A DNA stretch of 30,564 nucleotides, from contig CAJVPP010000525.1 of assembly GCA_910592005.1 (NCBI GenBank), positions 1-30,564 of the forward strand, in the 5' to 3' direction. Below are positions 21,463 to 30,564 of this stretch, in pieces. The notes beneath the pieces were generated by a model, which was not told the origin of the DNA, did no database searches, and saw nothing but the letters and a program-made list of their open reading frames with translations. The stretch comes from Funneliformis mosseae. Lineage: Eukaryota > Glomeromycota > Glomeromycetes > Glomerales > Glomeraceae. The translations under genes and the position numbers were made by a program. The number at the start of each line of letters is the position of its first letter. Position 1 is the stretch's first letter.

Positions 21463-21675
21463 TTTTATAGAGGGCTGAACGAAGGGAATAAAATAAACAA
21501 TGCAACCGTATTTAATACTTTCTTAGAAAAACTAAAGCAGGGCAGATTATCAAAATGGAGCAATGCTTTAAATTCGCAGAACGTTATAATGCCACCAAAA
21601 CATAATCTTGTTCTTGAATTACAAATATACTTAATCGAGAGAACTGAACGTTGCTTAGACACCAGTCAGGGTTAA
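21463..21675 (+). other. Possible coding exon or gene remnant, unknown family
   Basis: A plus-strand frame stays open for 71 codons without an ATG at its beginning and ends at TAA 21673-21675. The product is polar and protein-like, for example TVFNTFLEKLKQGRLSKWSN and LVLELQIYLIERTERC. Just upstream, another frame reads EQNRFISKLDRFTKLRNQLN (about 21376-21435), ending before GTATTTC, with CTAAC and TTTTATAG before 21471, which resembles a very short intron. However, joining at those sites puts the second part out of frame, so a working gene is not supported. Family not recognised. Confidence 0.25.
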
Positions 21676-22008
21676 TTCTGAAAAATCATGTAGCAATTGA
21701 TTTTAAAATTATTAAGCTTAAAACATTCTCTCAATAAATCAATCATTCATCCATATTATTATGTTGAACTTATTAATATGAGAAGTTATTTATCATAAAG
21801 ATAATACATAAATTGAAAAACTTAAAGGCTTATGAACTTTGTTACTTTTTACGACAACATTTACAATAAATTCATGGCCTTTATTGTAACAGCGAGGATA
21901 TAGGGATAAAATTTTAAAAAGGTCGGTCTCTTGAAAAATCAAAGTAAAAAGTTTTTTATTAAAATAAAAAATCGTCAAAACATGGAGATATTATAGGGAA
22001 CGCGCGTT

Positions 22009-22026
22009 AAGTTGCATATGCAACTT
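22009..22026. repeat. Perfect 18 bp palindrome AAGTTGCATATGCAACTT
   Basis: An uninterrupted dyad of 18 bp with CATATG at its centre. It stands in unassigned sequence right after a GC-richer ACGCGCGTT word. It could be a binding site for a dimeric regulator or the relic of a foldback; no further evidence. Confidence 0.4.
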
Positions 22027-24182
22027 CTAATAATAATACATTTGTGACATTTGAATTACAAACTAATCGTCCTTGCCATTCTAATCGATCCCTCCAAGAA
22101 CTTAGGATGATTAACTGGGTTAAATCAAGTCGAATGATGATTATGTGTGGCTTTTCCGTCAAAACAAAGACCGTATGTTACACAGATTTTTACGACAAAT
22201 TCAAGATATTAAATTAATGATTTAAGTTAAATGTATGCATCATTTTTCCTCCTAAATGCGCATCATTTAGTTATTCCTTGTTCTATATTTACAGTTATTC
22301 ATTAAATGGAATAATTCTACTCAAATAAATAAACTAATAAAAAGTATATAAAAAATATAACTTTAATTATAACTTTTCCGGTGATAGAATTTTATTTTAA
22401 ATCCTAGGTCCACGAAGATCTTAGTAGTTTCTCATATTAACTATCATAATCATCATGAAATTTTCAACTGTTTAGAAGTTGAAACTGGTTAGTTTAGGAT
22501 GTTTCGGTTTGGACTCAGCCTCTACAATTGTAAATTGTTTCTTCAGGAGTATGGATCATATAAATACTGAAATTTCAAGATTCCAGTCTTTTTTCCACGG
22601 GTGAAACTCAAACGCTTATGGGAATAATACAATCAATGTCTTTTTGCGATCGAAAGTGAAAGAATTGAATGGATAAAGAAAAATTTGTGGGCACAGAGTC
22701 TCTTCCATAATCTTCAATAATACAGAATTTAAATGGGTCCTTAAAACTCCATGATATTATGATGAAGCAATTAAATTATATTCGTCCATTTTGCTGAAAA
22801 TAAACATTTCTCTATAAAATAAAGGCAGTTGTACCTCTTCTAGCAAAGCTCCATGACATATGGTAAGTCGACTTAGCGAATTTTACCTTTGTATTCCTCA
22901 TCCACTCAAGATATGTGCTGAAAATCAAGCCAAGTACGAACATTTATAATTGGATGACAAGCTTTAGAATGGGAAAAATGATATTAGTAAAATTTATTGA
23001 CCTTCCCACATGACAAAATTCAAAGCAAAAATGATTCTATTTATAAAAAAGTACAAACGAAAGCGTTACAAATTTTTCACGGCAAATCTTCGTATACATA
23101 AAAAAAAATCCGTTGCTTTTTAAAACGGCAAATCCAAGTCTGCATTGATGATATTCCGCTAATTTCTTCTAATAAGTTCGTGAGCATCCGTGGTGTCAGG
23201 TAATTAAATGTATTTGCCAAAGAACGTACCAGTAAGACTCATATCCATCAAAAATTAAGTGGCTCGAAAGTGTTCTGTTGCTCCAATTGACAGCCGAAGT
23301 TGATCTAGTCATCGTCGGTGCTCACAATATAATTTTCGTTATCTTACTCTCTTATATTCCAATAAAAAAAATGAGTGTTTACGCTGGGATCTTGATGGTT
23401 AAAGCCGTGTTCGATACGTGAATGATAGAGTTTTTGGCCGAATTATGGCGTTAAGTGATAGTCCCAGTAACAAATATAACGAAAAAATTCTGTCCCCAGA
23501 ATACTTAATAAAAATGAAAAAAAAAAGAGGAGTGACGTTGGGGTGTGCTGTCGACATAGATTAACAAAACCATATCTAGTCCTATAGTAATATTTTCTAT
23601 TAAAGATTTTTTGTATTTCCAATAGTTTAAATTTGCTTTATAATAAATCGATACAAAGTTATACTTCGCTCCAAATTTTACCAAAACTTTCTAAATTATT
23701 GTCTTTTTCATGTAACAGCTTGTTTTTCCAAAAAAAAATATCATTTCGTTTCAAGAAATAATAAAATAAATCTTTTTATGCACAGCTCTCTAAATAAAAA
23801 AAAAAATTTTTATTTTCAAGATGATGTCACATCGTTTTTTAAGTGACAAAATACCGTAAAACGCTCTTTATAGTAATCCCCCTGTCGAATATTATAATGG
23901 TATAGTATAATACAAAAATGCTGATCACTTTATCGTTACCATTTAATTTTCCTAAATTTTTTTTCTAATTTAAAAATGCTCTACAACAGTAATTTACAAC
24001 ATTTAAATGAATTTTTAATTAAATTTGGATCAAGAGTTTCCCATGCGATTTTTACCCATTCGGCTAGTTTTGAATATGATGGCCTTTTAATACGATTTGA
24101 GGGTGTAGTTTCATGAATTTCCTCTACCATCCATTGATTATATAGTACATGGACCTTTTTAAATTAATTTTATTAGTATTTA

Positions 24183-25449
24183 CGGTGTGTTGCAAAAAAC
24201 CGGATTTTGATCATGTGATTTAAATTGGTCTCACGTGGTCAAAATTTATCCGATTTTGATTTTCTAAAATGGAAAATCGACGTAACGATCATAATAAATA
24301 AACCCCGATCTCAAATCGATGTGACATTTTTTTTCTGAGCTACTGCGCCGCAAAATATGATTTCGAAGCAAGAAAGACAATGCTAGACTATTTTACAATT
24401 GTGGAATGAGGGTATATGCAAAGGGTCTGAATTACATAGGATTACAAAGATCCCCCTCTCCACTATATATGACAATATTAAAAAATAAATAATATTAATA
24501 CAATAAGTCGAAAAAAAGGAAGTGATCATCTAAGAAAGATTACCAACAAATTTTCCAAGTCCCTTGACAGAGTATCCGAAGAAATACTTCAATACCAACA
24601 AGGACTTTGGCTAAGAAATTAGGGCAGCAGGACCTTGAAGTATTTTTCTTGACAGTTTCAAGGCATTTAGCCACCCATGGCTACAAAAAAACTCTCCCAA
24701 AGGTGACTCCAATGCTGACTGCTATCCATAAGCAGAAACAGGTCAAATGGATGCAGCAACATATCAATGATGATTGGAATAAAACTTTATTTTCAGATGA
24801 AACAGTCTTTCAACTCTTTTAGAATACAGTGAAGAATTGGCACAAAGGAATTCAGCTGATATGTCTCATGCCAAAGGACAAAGCAAAAATTTTTGCATTA
24901 GGTGAGTTTTGCATTATAGGCAAAATAAGTTTGTTTTGCTTTCGCTAAATTATAAATGCTGAGTTTTATGGTAAAATTCTAAAGAACAATATCTCAAAAA
25001 TTGATGAAATGCTCAAGGATAATTGGTGTCTTTAGCAAGATAATGACCAAAATATACAAGTTGTCTTACTAAGGATTTTCTCTAAAATAATATCTCAGAA
25101 GTCATAGATTGACCCTTAAATAGTTTTAACTTAAATCTGATAAAAAATTTGTAGATTATTATTAAAGGGAATGTAGAATACTGAATGCCAAAAAATCTCA
25201 CTGAATTGGAGAGATTTATGGCTAAAGAATTAAGGGAAATTTCAGATGACATTTTAACAAATTTCACAGATTTAATGAAATGATATTGCAAGTTTATTAT
25301 CAAAAATAATAGAGAACAAATCTTCTATTAAATTCTATAATATTAATGAGATCATTTTTATCTTTAAATAAAAAAATTCATGTTATTATATATTGTTAAT
25401 ATGAAATTATAACCATTTTTTAATTTTGGTTTTTTTTTGCAACATATTG
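24183..25449 (+). mobile_element. Tc1/mariner element nested in the pogo pseudogene
   Basis: Flanked by TA on both sides (24181-24182, 25450-25451). The left end CGGTGTGTTGCAAAAAACC and the right end, reverse-complemented CAATATGTTGCAAAAAAAAA, are inverted repeats of roughly 25 bp. Length 1,267 bp, usual for a full Tc1-type element. It belongs to a different family from the copies at 1244 and 28816, whose ends read CAGAGGGTT. It lies antisense to the pogo transposase that it interrupts. Confidence 0.82.
24357..25331 (+). pseudogene. Broken Tc1 transposase
   Basis: Starts at the ATG at 24357 (MISKQERQ, then a TAG). The N-terminal HTH reads WNEGICKGSELHRITKIPLS; after a frameshift comes RKITNKFSKSLDRVSEEI. 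The intact 71-codon segment 24607-24822 contains HINDDWNKTLFSDETVFQLF, with the first catalytic Asp of the DDE triad. WCL, stop, QDND (about 25025) holds the second. A degraded PxLNLIxN motif (about 25130) marks the third region, and ELERFMAKELREISDDIL leads to the C-terminus at 25331. At least two frameshifts and several stops make it inactive. The length fits a normal transposase of about 320-340 residues. Confidence 0.8.
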
Positions 25450-26330
25450 TATATAAAATAAATATAAAATAAAATAAAAATAAAATAAAAATTATATATA
25501 CTTTAAATTTAAAATTCTTATTAATTGCAATATCTAATGGTTATAATTTGATATTAAACTACTAAAAATAAATCAAGAATTAAAAGGGAATGTAGATCAT
25601 TTAATGAAAATTGTTTAGTCAATTTACTATAGTGTTTCATTTTTATTAATCCAACCCTTTTTATTTGTATGAATAAATATACCTTCAGGAAAAGTTTCTT
25701 GAAGTAAATTTTTTAAATTGAAAATAATAACTGGAGGTAATTTTGTTCTATCAGTTATGCATTCAAGAACTACAGTAAAATTTTTTTCATTACTTGTAAT
25801 TCTAATGCTAATTATATAAACACTATATTTTTAAATTGTTGTTAGATTAAGTATATCAAAAGTAAGAGAAGTTTCATCTATATTTTCAAGTAAATGTAAA
25901 GAATAATTATATTAATTATATTTATTTAAAATATAATTTAAAAATTGTATTTTTTTTTTTTTAGATTTTTAGGTAAATATTATATGATAATTATATGATT
26001 TCTAATTAATAAATTATATTGATTTAAAATACTATCAAGCCATTTGTTTGAAAATTTAAATATTTATATATCTGGTAAGTTTTGAAGATTTATATTTTAT
26101 ACAAGCGATATTACTTTGTAATTATTAATAATCATGTAACAGGATTTTGTAATTACTATTATTTTATAATCTAATCAAATAAGATATCTTCTAATTATAA
26201 ATATTTAGGTAATTTTCCTTTAAATATTCTTGAAGATGCATTAATTAAATCTTTTTTTTATTTATCTAATCTTTCAATTGTTTTAGTTGGATATTAAATT
26301 TTTTACATGTTTTACATTTTATTATTTTTA

Positions 26331-27137
26331 TAAAATGTAATTATTTTTAATTTTTCTTAAACATATTAATTTCTACATAATTTTTTTATAATTATTACTT
26401 TTAATGCACTTTTATTATTATTTTTAACTATTTTGATAAATAATTTTATTTCAAAAAATTTATTTAAGTATTTATAAGAAATTTTAAACATTAGATTTTA
26501 TTTAATAATTATAATTATAAAATAATAAATAATAATATTTTTTATAATTTTAAATGTAAAAAAATTATAAAATAATAAATAATAATTTCTTTTATAATTT
26601 TAGATGTAAAGAATTTATATTTTTATAATTATTACAAGTTTTTTATGATAATTTTTAGATTTAAAAAAATGATTTTCATAAATGATAAATCATTGTTAAA
26701 TTTGCATGTCCTATTAAAGATTTCTGAAACTAACTAAAAAATATTTTTACAGAAAAAAGATATTACAAAAGCATCATATAGTATTTTATAATTTATATGA
26801 TCAAATACATCCCTTATCATATTTACACTAAAAGTTAATTTTTTATATAATTTTTAATGTAATAAATATTAATAAAATAAGCTATTATTTATAATATTTG
26901 TGTATTGAAAAAAATAAAATATATAATAAATCATATGAGTTGATTGCTAAAAAAATCAGATTCCAGAAATTTTTTAGCAAATTGAGATTTTTATTGCATT
27001 TTAGTTTTTGATGTTATTAGATTAAAATGTATTAAGCTCTTAATTTTAGTCAAAAATTTCTCAGAATCTAATTTTCTTAGAAACACTCCCATATACTAAT
27101 ATTTTATATATAGAATATATATATGAATTTATAATAT
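26331..27137. other. AT-rich spacer, no gene recognised
   Basis: Low-complexity A/T sequence between the pogo pseudogene and the helicase pseudogene. A roughly 68 bp segment repeats twice near 26510-26640 (TTATAAAATAATAAATAATA followed by TTTTATAATTTTA(A/G)ATG). No terminal repeats were assigned. Confidence 0.4.
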
Positions 27138-28067
27138 TTAACAACAAAAGGATTTGCAAAAAGAGAACCTATACATATTTTAAATATTCAAGAAGATGAG
27201 AAATATAAATAATATATTTAAGATCACAGATTAGTAATAATAGAATTAATGTTTTTAATTCTTGAAGAAACTATTTGTAATTCTTCTATTAAAGTTCAAT
27301 ATTTAATTACAGTTTCTCTAAATATAAGACAAAAATCAATACTTTTAATTTTATTATTAATGAATTTAAATAATAAAAATATATTATTTTACTCAGATTC
27401 AATAGAAAAATATTTTAACAGATTAAATAAGATGAATTTGAATTATTATCATATTAAGAATATTTTGAAAACTATAATATTACTTCTTTAAAAATAACAA
27501 CTCTAAGAAAAGTATTTCAAGATGAAATTGGAAATTATATTGTAAAAAGAAAAACCAAATTCATAACAAAAATAAGATATTTAAGATACGCATATGGTGA
27601 ATTATATTTTTATTAATAATTATTATTAAGACTTAGATCTAAAAGTGAAGAAAAATTAAAAGACAATTTTACAATATATCAAAAATATTTTCTAAATAAA
27701 TTTTTAGAAATATATCAAAATAAGTGTATCTTATATAAGAAAAAATATCAAGAAGAAACTGATAATTTTAATAGCCAATTTTTTGAACTCACTCACATAT
27801 TCTTACAAAATCTAATGAATTTAATAAATTCATAATTTAAAGAAATAATCAATAACTAATTAATGAAAATGAAATTTATACTAATAATAATAATATTAAA
27901 TACAATGTTAACACTATCAGATTATTAATATTAATACATTAAAAAAATAATAAGAACTTTAGATCTATTAAATGGAAAATATTATTTATACTTTTTTATA
28001 ATAGGATCTGCTGAAACTGAAAAATTATATGTTACTTATTATCTATTATAAGAATTTTAAAAAAAGA

Positions 28068-28161
28068 TCCTTATTTACTATATATATTAACTGGTATTAC
28101 TAAACAAAATATTATCCTTATTTACTACATGTATCAACTGGTATTACTATACAAAATATTA
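28068..28161 (+). repeat. 47 bp tandem duplication within the helicase pseudogene
   Basis: TCCTTATTTACTA(T/C)AT at 28068 recurs at 28115; the two 47 bp units differ at only about four positions. The period is not a multiple of three, so the duplication shifts the frame and must have arisen after the gene lost function. Confidence 0.75.
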
Positions 28162-28815
28162 AAGGTTATATAATACATTTAGCCTTAAAAATTTATGCTA
28201 TAGTAGGTGATTTTTAAACATTAGCATTTAATGATAAATCATTCAAATAAAATTTTAAAAAGATAAAAATTCTCATAATTGATAAAATATCAATAGTTTT
28301 ATCTAAATTATTTAGCTATCTTTTAAATATATTTTTTAAATTATATAATAATTAATAACCATTTAGATCTTTTTTAATTATCATTAGTAAATGGAAATCT
28401 TATATTTTATTTACCTATATGGCAATTATTTTATCCACTTTTCTTAAAATAACTAAAAAGACAAGTAGATGATCTTTAATATTATTCATATTAGAAAATA
28501 TTAACATTTCAGAATCAATATAACAATTATTAAATAAAAAATATCAAGAAAGTTTAAATAATCTATTATTAGAAGATGTATTAAATATAACTCATATTAT
28601 AGGTTATAAGGAGATAGCAGAATAAATTAATACTTAAATTTATAATACTTTACCAATTGAAAATGAAAAATATTAATATTATATTCAAAGAATATCATTA
28701 ATAGAAAAGTACAAGAACATAAAAGTTCAGAATACTTAATAAAATTTAAAATAAACTTATCATCTTTTATAAGATTGCAAATAGGATATCAAGTAATATT
28801 TCTTAATAACAAATA

Positions 28816-30157
28816 TATAGGGTTATCAAAAGTCCCTAAATACTTTTTGGATCAATATGAAACGCAAAATTTTAAAATTTAACCAAAAAAAGTTTATAAT
28901 ATTTTTATTTAAGATTTGCTCTACATTTTGTACTAAGTAACTAGTACTTAGTCGAGCCTCTTTTTACTTCAATTACAGCTCAAATTTGCTATAGTATACT
29001 ATTGACTAAATTTTTGATAGTATGTATAGGAATTTCTTGTCATGCCTTCTTAATGTATCAGTCAAGTTTAGTAAGGTTAGAAGACTATTTTTTCCTTTTA
29101 CAAATGCTTTTCTTGATATCAGCTCACATATTCTCAATTGGATTAAGGTTTAGACTTTAGGCGAGCTAAAAAAGTATGCGTAAGTTATTTTCTGTATGAA
29201 ATTTTTTTGCAACTTTTATTTGTAATAGTGAGCATAATCCTCTTAAAATAAACCATTACCATTTAGAAATACATGTCTCATAATTAGCATAATGTGTTAT
29301 GAAAGATAATAATGTGTGTAATACTAGTTACTGTTTCAGATAGTAGAATAATAAGTTCTAAACCTTGTTTTAAAAAACATTCCCAAAACATTTGACTGGG
29401 GCTATGCTTTACTATAGTAGCAACACAAAAAAGGTTCAACTCATCCTAAGATTCATGCTACACTCTACTATACTGACTTTGTTAAAATTTGAAAAAGGTC
29501 AATTTGTTACTTTACATGATTTTTGACCAATCATTTATTGTCCAGTTTTGGTGTTTCAAATATCATGCAAGATGTGCTTTTATATTTACTAGTGAGATTA
29601 AAGGTTTTATTCGAGCAAGACAATTCTTTAACTCAACTTTATGAAGTGTTTGACTAATAGTATGAGTTAAAATATCTTGGCTGGTCTTTTTCTTTCAAAG
29701 TTGTTAAATTTTAGCAGTACATAAGTGATGATTCTTTTTTTATCTTTGGCTATAAGTTGCTTAAGCCAGTTTTATTATGAAGATTTAATAAGGGGTGGTC
29801 GACCAGAATGAGGTCTCAACTTAGTAATTCTAGTATCATTTAAAGTATCAAATACTGTTAATACTCCACATTCAATGGTTATAACAATAGTTCAATAACT
29901 GTTACCATATCGATGGCAATAAAATATCATTTTGCATTGTTCTTTTGTTAACTCTTTAGTCATTTTTGTAGTTTTTGAAGAATGAAGTTTATTTGAGCTA
30001 AAGTCAAATTAACAAATAAAACATGCATTTATTAAGTTTAATTCATATAAATAAAGTCTGAAATATTATATTATCGCAGTATTATTAAGTTACATAATGT
30101 TACCAGTATAAAATTGAACTTAAAAAATTGTATTCAAAGATTTTTGGCAACCCTCTG
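28816..30157 (-). mobile_element. Tc1/mariner element nested in the helicase pseudogene
   Basis: Flanked by TA at 28814-28815 and 30158-30159. The right end, read inward, begins CAGAGGGTTGCCAAAAATC; the left begins TATAGGGTTATCAAAAGTC. Length is 1,342 bp. It is the same family as the deleted copy at 1244-1827 (shared ends, and shared ATACTATTGACTAAATTTT near the transposase C-terminus). Insertion after a TA inside the helicase coding sequence is supported by clean restoration of the frame on removal. Confidence 0.85.
28941..29963 (-). pseudogene. Full-length but inactivated Tc1 transposase
   Basis: From the ATG at 29963 to the terminal TAG at 28941 is 341 codons, the normal size. MTKELTKEQCKMIFYCHRYG opens the N-terminal HTH; RPHSGRPPLI is the AT-hook-like GRPP linker (about 29790). 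WTINDWSKIM, stop, SNKLTF (about 29520) replaces the usual SDES, so the first catalytic Asp is Asn. SLNLNPIENM, stop, ADIKKSI (about 29135) is the C-terminal DDE signature with TGA where Trp is expected. IKNLVNSIL ends the protein. Many other stops are present. The first stretch, to about residue 115, is interrupted only by three stops and is otherwise in one frame. Confidence 0.82.
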
Positions 30158-30509
30158 TATATTAGTAAGCAAATTTGTAATGATACCATTAGTATTGTTA
30201 CAGATATTAACAAAAATAAAGAAATAATAAGAATAGTATTTGTATAAATAAAGGAATTTTTAATATTGAAATAGAACAAGAAACTGTACATTTCAATATT
30301 AATGGAATATCAGCATATAAAAATTAATTTTTATTACAAAATACTTTTATATTAATAGTTTATAAAACACAAGTAATAATATTACTACAAACCTTACTTT
30401 ATTTAAATAATCAAATATTCACGTAAGGTTAATCATATATAGCTTTAAGCAAATGTAAATCTTGGAATGAATTAAAAGTTTTGGATCTTATACCTAATGC
30501 ATTTTTAAT

Positions 30510-30564
30510 TAAAAAAAGAATCATCACTTATGTACTGCTAAAATTTAACAACTTTGAAAGAAAA
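30510..30564 (+). repeat. Exact inverted copy of 29688-29742, running off the window end
   Basis: The last 55 bases are the perfect reverse complement of an internal stretch of the Tc1 transposase (encoding KKRIITYVLLKFNNFERK). The joint with the helicase sequence falls in a run of A. No element end lies at the joint, so this is not a normal insertion boundary. Confidence 0.8.

Larger units (their letters stand above)
20673..23939. other. 3.3 kb intergenic region, no convincing gene
   Basis: This is one of the least AT-rich parts of the window and holds few long frames. CCAAT words occur near 20869 and 20970, upstream of the kinase gene. No transposase, reverse transcriptase or RNA gene was recognised. 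A 213 bp open stretch at 21463-21675, three ATGCAAAT repeats and an 18 bp palindrome are listed separately. The unassigned remainder could hold a decayed retroelement or non-coding RNA; I cannot tell by eye. Confidence 0.4.
23940..26330 (-). pseudogene. pogo/CENP-B-type transposase pseudogene, split by a Tc1 element
   Basis: On the minus strand the pieces follow the order of pogo-family DDE transposases. LINASSRIFKGKLP (about 26235) lies in the N-terminal DNA-binding part. KWLDSILNQYNLLIRN (about 26035) is the CENP-B-type helix-turn-helix. NIDETSLTFD (about 25875) is the first catalytic aspartate region. FTVVLECITD, then LPPVIIF (about 25740-25790) and KKGWINKNE follow. PLDIAINKNFKFKV (about 25510-25550) is next. 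Then the Tc1 element intervenes, after which VLYNQWMVEEIHETTPSNRI and PNLIKNSFKCC (about 23990-24150) complete the C-terminus. A stretch between the first and third catalytic residues is missing, and frameshifts and stops occur throughout. Terminal repeats of the pogo element were not located. The excision joint is compatible with one reading frame. Confidence 0.75.
27138..30512 (+). pseudogene. Helitron/PIF1-type helicase pseudogene, split by a Tc1 element
   Basis: Plus-strand pieces follow Helitron helicase order: KGFAKREPIHILNIQEDE (27150), the 80-codon segment 27249-27491, GNYIVKRKTKFITKIRYLRY (27530), and ELTHIFLQNLMN. A damaged Walker A, GSAETEKLY (28013; usual GSAGTGKS), follows, then Walker B LIIDKISIV (28272; usual IIDEIS) and VLNITHIIGYKEIAE (28580), then LQIGYQVIFLNN (28777). 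The Tc1 element at 28816-30157 interrupts; SKQICNDTISIVTDINKN resumes at 30164 and SKCKSWNELKVLDLIPNAF ends near 30500. Removing the Tc1 element with one TA joins NKYISKQIC in frame. The Rep domain expected N-terminal to the helicase was not seen. Lost Walker residues, frameshifts and about ten stops make it dead. Confidence 0.82.

Overview
The window is strongly AT-rich eukaryotic DNA. It carries two spliced genes set in a large mass of decayed transposable elements. The short GT..AG introns, the protein kinase with Sel1 repeats, the secreted Kelch-repeat membrane protein, and abundant Tc1/mariner, pogo and Helitron remnants all fit an arbuscular mycorrhizal fungus (Glomeromycotina, for example Rhizophagus, Gigaspora or a relative). 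That assignment is inference from gene-family style; nothing in the window proves the species.

Layout. 1-4500 holds a 0.5 kb foldback element, an internally deleted Tc1/mariner copy with TA target duplications, a coding-like remnant, a 0.77 kb inverted-repeat element and a minisatellite of roughly 50 bp units that are themselves palindromic. 4506-10287 is one 5.76 kb transposon: very long terminal inverted repeats (about 0.64-0.79 kb, built from roughly 165 bp sub-repeats), a probable 9 bp target duplication, and one broken minus-strand coding region of about 1,100 codons. That region resembles a large repeat-encoded Glomeromycotina protein family (DUF6589-like C-terminus) and is the most interesting item here. 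10.3-12.2 kb is an extreme AT desert.

12.2-20.7 kb is the gene-bearing part. It has a five-exon plus-strand gene for a secreted or type I membrane Kelch protein (12914-14823), three small GC-richer foldback elements, and a five-exon minus-strand gene for a TKL-like kinase with about ten Sel1 repeats (18049-20672). Both genes are intact after splicing and their joined exons divide by three. Both look like receptor or signalling components, but nothing in the sequence links them. 20.7-23.9 kb is less AT-rich, with no convincing gene.

23.9-30.6 kb is nested transposons. A minus-strand pogo/CENP-B-type transposase pseudogene is split by a Tc1/mariner element (24183-25449). A plus-strand Helitron/PIF1-type helicase pseudogene is split by another Tc1/mariner element (28816-30157); removing that element plus one TA restores the helicase frame across the joint. 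The last 55 bases repeat, inverted and without a mismatch, an internal stretch of that same Tc1 element. In the dead elements, stop codons sit where CAA, CAG, CGA or TGG would be expected, which points to C-to-T decay on both strands.
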